From contig PJCV01000004.1 in assembly GCA_002837415.1 (NCBI GenBank), forward strand, positions 216,042 through 280,041: DNA of 64,000 nt, in the 5' to 3' direction. Each line of letters opens with the position of its first letter. Position 1 is the first letter of the stretch. The position numbers were made by a program, and so were the translations under genes. The stretch is from Actinomycetales bacterium SN12 (GTDB lineage Bacteria > Actinomycetota > Actinomycetes > Actinomycetales > Microbacteriaceae). Of the stretch, positions 52,299 through 61,000 are shown piece by piece. Under the pieces are notes generated by a model. The model saw nothing but the letters and a program-made list of their open reading frames with translations, searched no databases and was not told the origin of the DNA.

Positions 52299-54365
52299 AT
52301 GGTCGACGCAGCCATCCGTCCCACCACCTCCGCCGACGCCTCCACCGCGGCCCCCGACACGCACGCCATCGACGTCGATCGCGTGAACGAGCTGCTGATG
52401 GGCACCTGGGCCGATATCCGCCGCGAAGCCCGCGAGATGATCAAGGACCCCGCCTTCTGGCGCGATGACAGCCTCGCGAAGGACGAGCACCGCGAGCGCG
52501 TGCTCTCGCAGCTGCACCTGCTGGTCGAAAACGGCGCCGTGCACCGCGCGTTCCCGAAGAAGTTCGGCGGCGAGGAGAACAACGGCGGCAACATCGCCGG
52601 CTTCGAAGAGCTGGTCGCCGCAGACCCGAGCCTGCAGATCAAGTCGGGTGTGCAGTGGGGCCTGTTCGGCTCGGCCATCCTGCAGCTCGGCACCGAGCAG
52701 CACCACGAGAAGTGGCTGCCCGGGGTGATGGACCTGTCGATCCCCGGTGCCTTCGCGATGACCGAGATCGGCCACGGGTCAGACGTCGCGGCCGTCGGCA
52801 CGACCGCGACGTACGATCCCGACACCGAGGAGTTCGTGATCAACACGCCGTTCCGCGCGGCGACGAAGGAGTACCTCGGCAACGCCGCCCTGCACGGCGT
52901 CGCCGCGACGGTGTTCGCGCAGCTGATCACCAACGGCGTCAACCACGGCGTGCACTGCTTCTACGTGCCGCTGCGCGGAGACGACGGCAACGACCTGCCC
53001 GGCATCGGCCGCGAGGACGACGGTCTCAAGGGCGGGCTGAACGGCATCGACAACGGCCGCCTCAGCTTCGACCACGTGCGCATCCCCCGCACCAACCTGC
53101 TCAACCGCTATGGCGACGTGTCCGCCGACGGCACCTACTCGAGTGAGATCGAGAGCCCCGGCCGCCGCTTCTTCACCATGCTCGGCACCCTCGTGCAGGG
53201 TCGCGTCTCGCTCGATGGCGCGGCATCGTGGGCATCCGCTCTCGGTCTGCACATCGCAGTCACCTACGCGACGCAGCGCCGCCAGTTCGACGGCGCGAAC
53301 GGCGAGGAGACGGTGCTCCTCGACTACGGCAAGCACCAGCGCCGCCTGCTGCCGCGCCTCGCGACCACCTACGCGCAGATCTTCGCGCACGACGAGTTCC
53401 TGCAGAAGTTCGACGGCGTCTTCTCGGGCCGTACCGACACACCCGAAGACCGCGAAGACCTCGAGACGCTGGCCGCCGCCCTCAAGCCGCTGTCGACCTG
53501 GCACGCCCTCGACACCCTGCAGGAGGCTCGTGAGGCCTGCGGCGGCGCGGGGTTCATGTTCGAGAACCGTCTCGTCGGCCTGCGGGCCGACCTCGACATC
53601 TACGTCACCTTCGAAGGCGACAACAACATCCTGCTGCAGCTGGTCGGCAAGCGCCTGCTGCAGGACTTCGCCCGCCAGTTCAAGGGAGCGGATGCCCGGA
53701 CGCTCGCGCGGTACGCCGTCGGGCAGACCGCGGGCAAGGTGTTCCACGGCGCAGGCCTGCGCGCCCTCGGCCAGTCGGTCGCCGACTTCGGCTCGACGGC
53801 GCGATCGGTCGAACTGGGACTGCGCGAAGAGCAGCAGCACGAGCTGCTCACCGAGCGCGTGCAGCAGATGGTCGCCGACATCGCCGGCCGCCTCCGCGCG
53901 GCGGGCAAGGACAAGGTGCTCGGCGAGAAGCTGTTCAACGAGAACCAGGCCGAGCTGATCGAGGCCGCACGCGCGCATGGCGAGCTGCTGCAGTGGGAGG
54001 CGTTCACCGATGCCATCCGCAAGATCGACGATGCCGGCACCCAGCAGGTGCTCACCTGGCTGCGCGACCTGTTCGGCCTGTCGCTCATCGAGAAGCACCT
54101 CGCCTGGCACATGATCCACGGTCGCCTGTCGATGCAGCGCGCCGCGGCGGTCTCGAGCTACATCGACCGGCTGTGCGCGCGGCTTCGCCCGCATGCGCTC
54201 GAGCTCGTGCAGGCGTTCGGATATGAGCCCGAGCACGTGCGCGCACCCATCGCGAGCGGAGTCGAGCAGCAGCGTCAGGATGAGGCGCGCGCCTACTACG
54301 CCGCTCTCGAGGCGTCGGGCGAGGCGCCAGTGTCGGAGAAGGTGCTGAGGCAGCAGAAGCGCTGA
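52299..54365 (+). CDS. Acyl-CoA oxidase-like flavoprotein (acyl-CoA dehydrogenase superfamily)
   Basis: A 688-residue protein with an acyl-CoA dehydrogenase-like core (GAFAMTEIGHGSDVAAVGTTATYD; DTLQEAREACGGAGFMFENR; DIYVTFEGDNNILLQLVGKRLL with the catalytic-type Glu) and a C-terminal helical domain (from about 470) as in peroxisomal-type acyl-CoA oxidases. It oxidises acyl-CoA to enoyl-CoA; whether O2 or ETF takes the electrons is unresolved. TTTCTGAGAGGAACC precedes ATG 52299. Confidence 0.88.
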   Translation: MVDAAIRPTTSADASTAAPDTHAIDVDRVNELLMGTWADIRREAREMIKDPAFWRDDSLAKDEHRERVLSQLHLLVENGAVHRAFPKKFGGEENNGGNIAGFEELVAADPSLQIKSGVQWGLFGSAILQLGTEQHHEKWLPGVMDLSIPGAFAMTEIGHGSDVAAVGTTATYDPDTEEFVINTPFRAATKEYLGNAALHGVAATVFAQLITNGVNHGVHCFYVPLRGDDGNDLPGIGREDDGLKGGLNGIDNGRLSFDHVRIPRTNLLNRYGDVSADGTYSSEIESPGRRFFTMLGTLVQGRVSLDGAASWASALGLHIAVTYATQRRQFDGANGEETVLLDYGKHQRRLLPRLATTYAQIFAHDEFLQKFDGVFSGRTDTPEDREDLETLAAALKPLSTWHALDTLQEAREACGGAGFMFENRLVGLRADLDIYVTFEGDNNILLQLVGKRLLQDFARQFKGADARTLARYAVGQTAGKVFHGAGLRALGQSVADFGSTARSVELGLREEQQHELLTERVQQMVADIAGRLRAAGKDKVLGEKLFNENQAELIEAARAHGELLQWEAFTDAIRKIDDAGTQQVLTWLRDLFGLSLIEKHLAWHMIHGRLSMQRAAAVSSYIDRLCARLRPHALELVQAFGYEPEHVRAPIASGVEQQRQDEARAYYAALEASGEAPVSEKVLRQQKR

Positions 54366-54366
54366 C

Positions 54367-54452
54367 CGTCGGCGCCCCCCTCTGTTGTCGAGGCCCCCTC
54401 GCAGTCACGCGACTGCGAGGGGGCCTCGATGCTGCGAGGGGGCGCGGACGCA
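54367..54452. repeat. 86-bp hairpin repeat, copy A
   Basis: CCCCCTCGCAGTC and GACTGCGAGGGGG (54394-54423) form a perfect 13-bp stem around ACGC, enclosed by GCGCCCCCCT/GAGGGGGCGC outer arms. The entire unit recurs at 55818-55905. Confidence 0.8.
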
Positions 54453-54484
54453 CGGGCGTCTGAGGCCGCCGGTAACGTGGCGGC

Positions 54485-55069
54485 ATGGCATCCCTCATCA
54501 CCGCCGCCGACGGGCGCGCCCGCTGCGCATGGGTCGGCGACGACGTGGAGTACCGGCGCTACCACGATGAGGAATGGGGGCGACCGCTGCACGGCGACCG
54601 CGCGCTGTTCGAGAAGATGGCGCTCGAGGGCTTCCAGGCCGGGCTGAGCTGGATCACGATCCTGCGCAAGCGGCCGTGCTTCCGCGAGGTCTTCGCCGGC
54701 TTCGACCCCGCCACGGTCGCCGCTTTCGGCGCCGACGATGTCGAGCGGCTGATGGCGGATGCCGGGATCATCCGCAACCGAGCCAAGATCGACGCCACGA
54801 TCTCCAACGCCGCACTGGTGCGGGACATGGCCGAGGGCGAGCTGGATGCTCTGATCTGGTCGTACGCGCCGACGGCATCCCGCCTCCGCCCTCGCGAGTT
54901 CGCCGAGGTGCCGGCGGTCACGCCCGAGTCGACGGCTTTGAGCAAGGCGCTGCGCGCCCGCGGTTTCCGGTTCGTCGGGCCGACGACCATGTACGCGCTG
55001 ATGCAGTCGGCGGGCATGGTCGACGACCACGTCGAGGGGTGCTGGCGAGCCGCGTCAGGAAGCGGATGA
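54485..55069 (+). CDS. tag: DNA-3-methyladenine glycosylase I
   Basis: A 194-residue HhH-like base-excision enzyme that removes 3-methyladenine from DNA. RCAWVGDD with Cys14, the early YHDEEWGRP with His, and HVEGCW near the C-terminus supply the zinc ligands of TagI; FEKMALEGFQAGLSWITIL is the conserved helix. TAACGT (54473-54478) is 6 nt before the ATG. The C-terminal 15 bp overlap the convergent lipoprotein gene. Confidence 0.95.
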   Translation: MASLITAADGRARCAWVGDDVEYRRYHDEEWGRPLHGDRALFEKMALEGFQAGLSWITILRKRPCFREVFAGFDPATVAAFGADDVERLMADAGIIRNRAKIDATISNAALVRDMAEGELDALIWSYAPTASRLRPREFAEVPAVTPESTALSKALRARGFRFVGPTTMYALMQSAGMVDDHVEGCWRAASGSG

Positions 55070-55794
55070 CGGGAGCGCCGTCACGTCGAACTGCACCAGG
55101 GCATCCTGCTCGGGAACGACCTCGACCGCCTGGCGGCGTGTGGAACCGCGCTGCAGCAGGGCGCTGTCGAAGGCTGCGTTGACGGCATACACGCCGGGAT
55201 AGGCGAGGTAGTCCGCTGCGGGCACCGTGGGGTCGGTCGAAAGCGTCTCGGCGGTGCCAGGCACGGTGAACGGCGCCGGTTCCATGCTCGCGACGCTCCG
55301 TACCGCGACGACCGACATCCACACCGTCAGCGACTCCCGCAGCTCCCACTCCTGCGCTTCGTCGTTCCAGCCGATGCCGAGCGACGAGCTGTGCTGTTCG
55401 CCGTCGAGGGTGAACTCGAACGAGACGCGGCGTTCGTCGCCAGCCGAGCCCGGCTCGGCCTTGGAGGTCTCGTCGACAGAGACGTCGGAGATGCGCTGCT
55501 CGGCCTTCTCGAGCACTGCCGACGATCTGAGAGCGTCGAGATCGCCGAACTCCGACCGGCTCGTCTGCTCGGCCTCGCGCTTGACCGCAGCATCGTCGAG
55601 CGCTGCAGCGGCGTCGGCATCCCCTTCGGCGATCGCGCCCAGATACCGTTTCACGAGCGGCACGGGATCCGGGCGTGCCGACGCCCCGCAGCGCAGCCGC
55701 TCAACGTCAGCATCGTGACGAGCGCGAGCGCGAGCGCCGCGCTCCGATGGGCAGTCCGGCTGCGCACATGGCCGAAGCTCTTCGCAGGGCTCAT
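55055..55794 (-). pseudogene. Lipoprotein gene with an apparent -1 frameshift
   Basis: ATG 55794 opens a lipoprotein signal (MSPAKSFGHVRSRTAHRS, then a hydrophobic core and LTLSGC) that runs into a stop at 55651. The rest of the protein continues in another frame from about 55684 (ARPDPVPLVKRYLGAIAEGDA) to 55055, about 200 residues. Restoring one G in the GGGG run (plus-strand CCCC 55684-55687) joins them. The TAGTCT -10 (plus 55802-55807) is 7 nt before ATG 55794 and supports the upstream start. It may be a true mutation, a sequencing error, or a slippage site. The mature part has no known domain; a distant paralogue-like lipoprotein is next door. Confidence 0.65.
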
Positions 55795-55801
55795 GCAGAA
55801 G

Positions 55802-55807
55802 AGACTA
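55802..55807 (-). promoter_or_regulatory. -10 element of the frameshifted lipoprotein gene
   Basis: TAGTCT on the minus strand lies 7 nt before the ATG at 55794, supporting the signal-peptide start rather than the internal GTG at 55663. Confidence 0.5.
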
Positions 55808-55817
55808 ATGCGCCGAT

Positions 55818-55905
55818 CGTCGGCGCCCCCTCCTGTTGTCGAGGCCCCCCTGCAGTCGAGCGACTGCGAGGGGGCGCTGATGCTGTGAGGGGGCGCCGAG
55901 GCGCG
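55818..55905. repeat. 88-bp hairpin repeat, copy B
   Basis: Second copy of the element at 54367-54452, about 85-90% identical by eye. The inner stem is less perfect (CCCCCCTGCAGTC versus GACTGCGAGGGGG). It lies directly upstream of the frameshifted lipoprotein promoter. Confidence 0.8.
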
Positions 55906-55951
55906 ATACGCGAAACCCGCCAGCAATCGAGCGGCGTGACCGGGCTGCGGC

Positions 55952-56710
55952 TCAGAATCCATGCTGACCGACGAACGCGCTCAGCACGCCGTCGGTGCCG
56001 GTGCCGTCGAGCACGCCTGACATCTGCAGCATCACCGTGCCGGTGAACCCGTCGGCGCCGGGAACAGTGATCTCGAGTGGATAGGTGCCGCCGAACGCGG
56101 GGATCCGCGGCACGTCGCCACCATCCGCGAGAGCTCGCGCCTCGAGGAACGCCTCGCTGACATCCACCCCGTGGATGCGGTACACCGTGTCGGCCGGGAG
56201 CCGCTCGACGCCGGACGCGTCGAGGCCGAACCGATCCTGTGGGATCACCATGGCGTAGTCGTCCGGACGCGCCTCGTTGTCACTCTTCAGTTTCAGCTGG
56301 AGCGTATCCGTGTGCTCGACGTCCGCCATGTCGTACGTCACGGTGACCCTGCCCCTCTTCCCGTCCTTCGACACCGACACGTCGTCGACTGATCGGATGA
56401 TCGGCCGGTCCTCGATCCGGCTGTGGAGGGTGAGCGGAGTGAGCAGCAGCGAGATCGGGTCCGCGAAGGAGACGGCGGGCGTGAGCTCTTGCGCGGCGCC
56501 CTGCACATCCGCCGCTGCGAGAAGCGAGAAGAAGAGCTGAGCAGAGGATCGCACGCCATGCTCAGCCGGGTAGAGCTCGGATGCCGTCGATGTCGGCGAG
56601 GGCACAGCAGGGGAGGCAGGCGTGCACCCGCTCAGGGCCAGAGCCAGCCCCGCTGCAGGGGCGACGACGAGAAGCGGCAGACGTCTCAGCGGTGATATCG
56701 GTGAACCCAT
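55952..56710 (-). CDS. Putative lipoprotein of unknown function
   Basis: A 252-residue lipoprotein: signal peptide with LALSGC (Cys29), then a Ser/Thr/Pro-rich linker. The mature domain has SSAQLFFSLLAAADVQGAAQ, GKRGRVTVTYDMADVEHTDTLQLKLKSD and a C-terminal strand-rich part ending in FVGQHGF. I know no family for it. The frameshifted gene downstream has a similar layout (lipoprotein, DVxVxE-type strands), so the two may be related. Control unknown. Confidence 0.75.
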   Translation of the reverse strand: MGSPISPLRRLPLLVVAPAAGLALALSGCTPASPAVPSPTSTASELYPAEHGVRSSAQLFFSLLAAADVQGAAQELTPAVSFADPISLLLTPLTLHSRIEDRPIIRSVDDVSVSKDGKRGRVTVTYDMADVEHTDTLQLKLKSDNEARPDDYAMVIPQDRFGLDASGVERLPADTVYRIHGVDVSEAFLEARALADGGDVPRIPAFGGTYPLEITVPGADGFTGTVMLQMSGVLDGTGTDGVLSAFVGQHGF

Positions 56711-56836
56711 CGGCGACTCCCTCAGACACGTGCTTGTTCAGCTTCGCCAGCGCCGCACCTCGGGTGGCGCCCCGACTCTAGGGGAGGCCGCTGGCATTGT
56801 CCACGCGGACGCGCTGAGCCGCCTTCGCCCGGCGGA

Positions 56837-56842
56837 TATAAT
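56837..56842 (+). promoter_or_regulatory. Consensus -10 (TATAAT) upstream of the kinase gene
   Basis: TATAAT stands about 80 bp before the kinase GTG; no clear -35 is seen at 16-18 bp. A GGAGGAGGGG ribosome-binding site near 56913 precedes the GTG. Confidence 0.45.
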
Positions 56843-56924
56843 CTTCGCCGGGGGGATCTTCCTGCGCGCTCACACGATGCGGCGGTCGTTCTCAGTCACC
56901 CCGAGACATCGTGGAGGAGGGGCC

Positions 56925-58055
56925 GTGGCGAAGCGCATCACGTCGTCGCCTCCCGTGCTCGGCGGCTACAGCTACGTGCGTCCACTCGGGTCCGGTGGCT
57001 TCGCCGACGTCTTCCTGTACGAGCAGGACATGCCCCGCCGTGTCGCCGCCGTGAAGGTGCTGCTCGCCGATGCGGTCAACCCCGAGGTGCTGCGCACCTT
57101 CAACATCGAGGCCGACATCTCGGCTCGGCTCAGCGCGCATCCCAGCATCGTCACCATCTACCAGGCATCCATCTCGGCCGACGGTCGCCCGTACTTCGCG
57201 ATGGAGTACTGCCCCGACACGATGAGCGCGCGCTACAAGAAGGGGCCGCTTCCGCTGGCCGAGGTGCTCGACACCGGCGTCCGCATCGCGGGTGCGCTCG
57301 AGACCGTGCACCGCGCGGGGATGCTGCACCGCGACATCAAGCCGTCGAACATCCTCATTAACTCGCTGGGCGCCCCCGTGCTCGCTGACTTCGGCATCGC
57401 CGCCGCCGTGATGGACGAGGGCGACGGCGAGACGATCGCGATGTCGGTGCCGTGGAGCTCGCCCGAGGTGCTGCAGGAGAAGGTCTCGGGTTCGGTGCCC
57501 AGCGAGGTCTGGAGCCTCGGCGCCACCCTCTACACGCTGCTCGCGGGCCGCAGCCCGTTCGAGCGCGCCGACCGTGGCTCGAACTCGCGAGATCAGCTGA
57601 CCGACCGCATCATCAAGGCTCGGTACACCGCGGTTCCGGCTCCGGGCATTCCGCCGATCATCGACGACATCTTCGCGACCGCGATGCAGCGCGACCCGGC
57701 CAAGAGGTTCGCGAGCATGGCCGACTTCGCCGAGCGGCTGCGCTGGGCGCAGTACGAGCTCGGAATGCACCCGACGGCCTTCGAGGCGGCCTCCGCCGAG
57801 TGGGCGGCCGCCGCACCCGTCAACTTCTCCGACTCCGCACCCCGCGGCGCCGTGATCACGACGGTGGCGCCCGACTCCCGTCGAGCCGCCCGCGCCGCGC
57901 AGAACGCCGGCCCGGCTCGGGAGCGGGACGAACTGCCGCAGTCGCGATCGAAGGTCCGCTCACCGCTGGTCGCCGGTGTGATCGGAGCCGTCATCGGCGC
58001 GTCGGCCCTCGGCGCGATCGGCGTGGCTGCGCTGTTCCTGACGGGTGTGCTGTGA
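56925..58055 (+). CDS. Membrane-anchored serine/threonine protein kinase (PknB-like)
   Basis: A 376-residue Hanks-type kinase. The Gly-rich loop LGSGGFADVF, the ATP Lys44 (AAVKVL), catalytic HRDIKPSNIL (His135-Asp137) and DFG (155-157) are all present, so it should be active. A linker (about 290-345) and one C-terminal helix (about 346-375) place the kinase in the cytoplasm without a large external domain. GTG 56925 follows GGAGGAGGGG. It overlaps the Ig-like repeat gene (GTGA), so that giant protein is likely its partner or substrate. Confidence 0.93.
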   Translation: MAKRITSSPPVLGGYSYVRPLGSGGFADVFLYEQDMPRRVAAVKVLLADAVNPEVLRTFNIEADISARLSAHPSIVTIYQASISADGRPYFAMEYCPDTMSARYKKGPLPLAEVLDTGVRIAGALETVHRAGMLHRDIKPSNILINSLGAPVLADFGIAAAVMDEGDGETIAMSVPWSSPEVLQEKVSGSVPSEVWSLGATLYTLLAGRSPFERADRGSNSRDQLTDRIIKARYTAVPAPGIPPIIDDIFATAMQRDPAKRFASMADFAERLRWAQYELGMHPTAFEAASAEWAAAAPVNFSDSAPRGAVITTVAPDSRRAARAAQNAGPARERDELPQSRSKVRSPLVAGVIGAVIGASALGAIGVAALFLTGVL

Positions 58056-61000
58056 CGGCGTTCGCAGGGCGAAAGCGGACGGATGCCGCGCAGCGGCGGC
58101 CCCGAAGCCGCGTGATCGCGGCCGCGGCGGGCATCGCCGCGCTCGCCGTGGTCGTCGTGCTCGCGGTGACCGCACAGGGGTACGAGTCGCAGGAGGTGCC
58201 CCGCCTCGAGTCGGCGGTCTGGGTCATGCGCGACAGCGGGCAGTACGCCCGGGTGAACACCGAGCTCGCCGAAATCGACACGGTGCGCACCGTCGACGAC
58301 CCGGAAGCCGTGTGGCAGGACGGCTCATCGGCGGTGCTGTTCGCGCAGGGCAACAGGCAGCGGTGGGATCTGAATCCCGCGAGCCCCGATGACCTGCTCT
58401 CCGAATCACCCGCCGAGGGCACGCCCGTCACCTCCGAGCCGACGCCGGCCGGCACCAGGCAGATCACCTCGGCCGGGCCGTATGTCGCCTACCGCACCGA
58501 CACGGGCCAGGTGTCGGTGAGCACGGTCGAGAAGGGAGCGGGCACCGCGCTGGTCGACCCGTTCGCCGCCGTCGAGGTCGAGGAGGACGAGGAGCCGCCC
58601 AGCTACACCGCGGATGCCATCGCGCTCTCACCCGACGGCCTGCTCGCCCTCTACTCCGCCGACGAGGGCGCAGTGCGGCGATTCGACGTGCGCGAGCATC
58701 GCTTCCTCGATGACGGGACGGCTGTGCCCGAGGCTCCGGACGGCGGCGACGGATTGGCGATGACGGTCATCGACGGGCGCTGGGCGCTGCTTCAGGCCTC
58801 ATCGGGCGAGCTCTGGATCGCGGGGCGCGATCAGCCCATCGAGCTCGAGATCGGTGAGGACGCCGTTCTGCAGACCGGCGCAGCGCGCGGTGACGAGATG
58901 GCGGTGGCCGACTCCGACGGTCTGGTCACGGTCGACCTCGGCAGCGGCGAATCGGAGCGCACCGTAGAGGCCAGCGGCGTTGCGGCCGCGCCGATCGTGG
59001 TCGGGGGGAAGACGTACGCGGCCTGGCTCGACACGAACGCGGGAACGCTGTGGAGTGGCGGGAAGACCGTGCCGCTGATCGTTCCCGACGAGACGCTGGA
59101 GTCCGCCGCCATCGAGCCCGTCTTCCAGACGAACGGCGATCGCGCGGTGCTCAGCGAGATCAGCACCGGGCTCATCTGGACGGCTCCCGGCGGCGCCCTG
59201 ATCCCGCTCGAGCAGTGGGCCGTCGAAGACGAGACCGAGCAGAAGGAGGGCACGATCGTCGTCGAGGACGTGGCGGAGCAGATGCCGCCCGTCGCTGTGA
59301 ACGACGCGTTCGGGGTGCGCTCCGGTGAGCAGGTGATCCTGCCCGTGCTGCTGAACGACCACGACCCGAACAGGAAGGACGTCCTGACGATCGACCCGGC
59401 CTCGATCTCTGGACTCTCCGATCCTGCCTTCGGTGACATCTCTCTGGTCGCGAACGGACAGTCGCTGGTCATCGACGTCCGAGCGGGTTCCGGGCAGGCA
59501 TCCTTCACCTACGCGGTCACCGACGGCGCCGCCACCTCGACGCCGGCGACCGTGACGCTGACCGTCGTCGACCCGACGGCGAACTCCGCACCCGTCTGGT
59601 GCGGAGTGGAGGCATGCCAGCAGGACTGGCCGACGCCGCAGCTGCTGCCTGGAGGCAGCACGATCGTGTCGGCCCTGTCGGGCTGGGTCGACCCCGAGGG
59701 CGACCCTTTCGTGCTCAGCGACGCGTACGAGACCGATTCCTCGGCCCCGGTGATGGTCGTGCCCATGGCGGACGGTCGCGTCGCCATCCGTCACACCGAC
59801 CCGAACGCCACCGACGCCGTCGTCTCCGTGACCGTCGTCGTCGAGGACGTGCACGGCGAGACCGCCGAGAAGCAGCTCGAGGTGCAGGTCACCGGCAGCG
59901 CCGCGCTGCTCGCCGCCCCCGTCGCCCTGACCACGCGGGTCGGCGAGCTGCGGTCCATCCGGATCTCCGACCACCTCTCCGGCGGTTCCGGGTCGTACCG
60001 GCTGGTGGATGCCGTGCAGACCGCGGCCACGGCCCAAGGGCTGCAGGTGAACCCGAACGCCGCGGCCGGAACGGTAGACGTGACGGTCGCAGAACCGGGG
60101 CAGTACGTCGTCACCTACACGGCCCAGGACGCATCCACTCAGGCGGAGCAGTCGGCTGTCATCCGGATCACGGCCGTGGACGGCTCGTCGGCGCTGAGCA
60201 TGGCACCGCTCACCGCCTTCGTGCGCGAAGGCGAGGACACCACCGTCGAGGTGCTGAGCGCCGTGCAGAACACGAGTGGCCGGGTGCTCATGCTCTCGGA
60301 CGCGGTCTCCTCCACGCCGCAGCTCAACGTGCGCGCGGTCGGCAACGAGAGCATCCGCGTGAACGGCACGACGGAAGACGGCGAGCCGGGCGTGATCGGC
60401 AAGGCCTCGGTGACCGTCACCGACGGCTCGGGAGCCGCGGTGCAGGGAACGGTGACGGTCTTCCTCGCGCCGCCCTCGACCGTCACGCGGCCGATCGTCT
60501 TCCCGGACGCCATCACCGTGCGCGCCGGATCTCTCACGCGCATCAGCGTCGCCGCGAACGACGTCGCACCCCGCGGCGAGCCGCTCGTGGTGCTGCCCGA
60601 GGTGACCGGCTCCGGCGAGGCGGGCGAGCTGGTCTTCGCCGACGGCAACGCGCTGCGATACCTCGCGCCGACCACCGCCGGAACATATCGTCTGACGTAC
60701 TCGATCTCGCTCGAGCGCAACCCGTCGCTGTACGACAACGGCGCCGTCACGGTCACCGTGGTGCCTGCGGGCACCAACCGCGCGCCCACCCCGACCACGC
60801 TCACCGGCCGCGTGCTGAGCGGCCAGACCGTGTCGCTCCCCGTCTCCGCCACAGGTATGGACAGCGACGGCGATCGGGTCGTGCTCGCGGGCGTGGACCA
60901 GCCCGGCAAGGGCGCCGGCACGGCGACGATCTCGGCGGCGGGCGACGCCATCGTCTACCGCGCTCCCGCGAACGGGGTCGCCGGAGGCCAGGTGAGCTTC

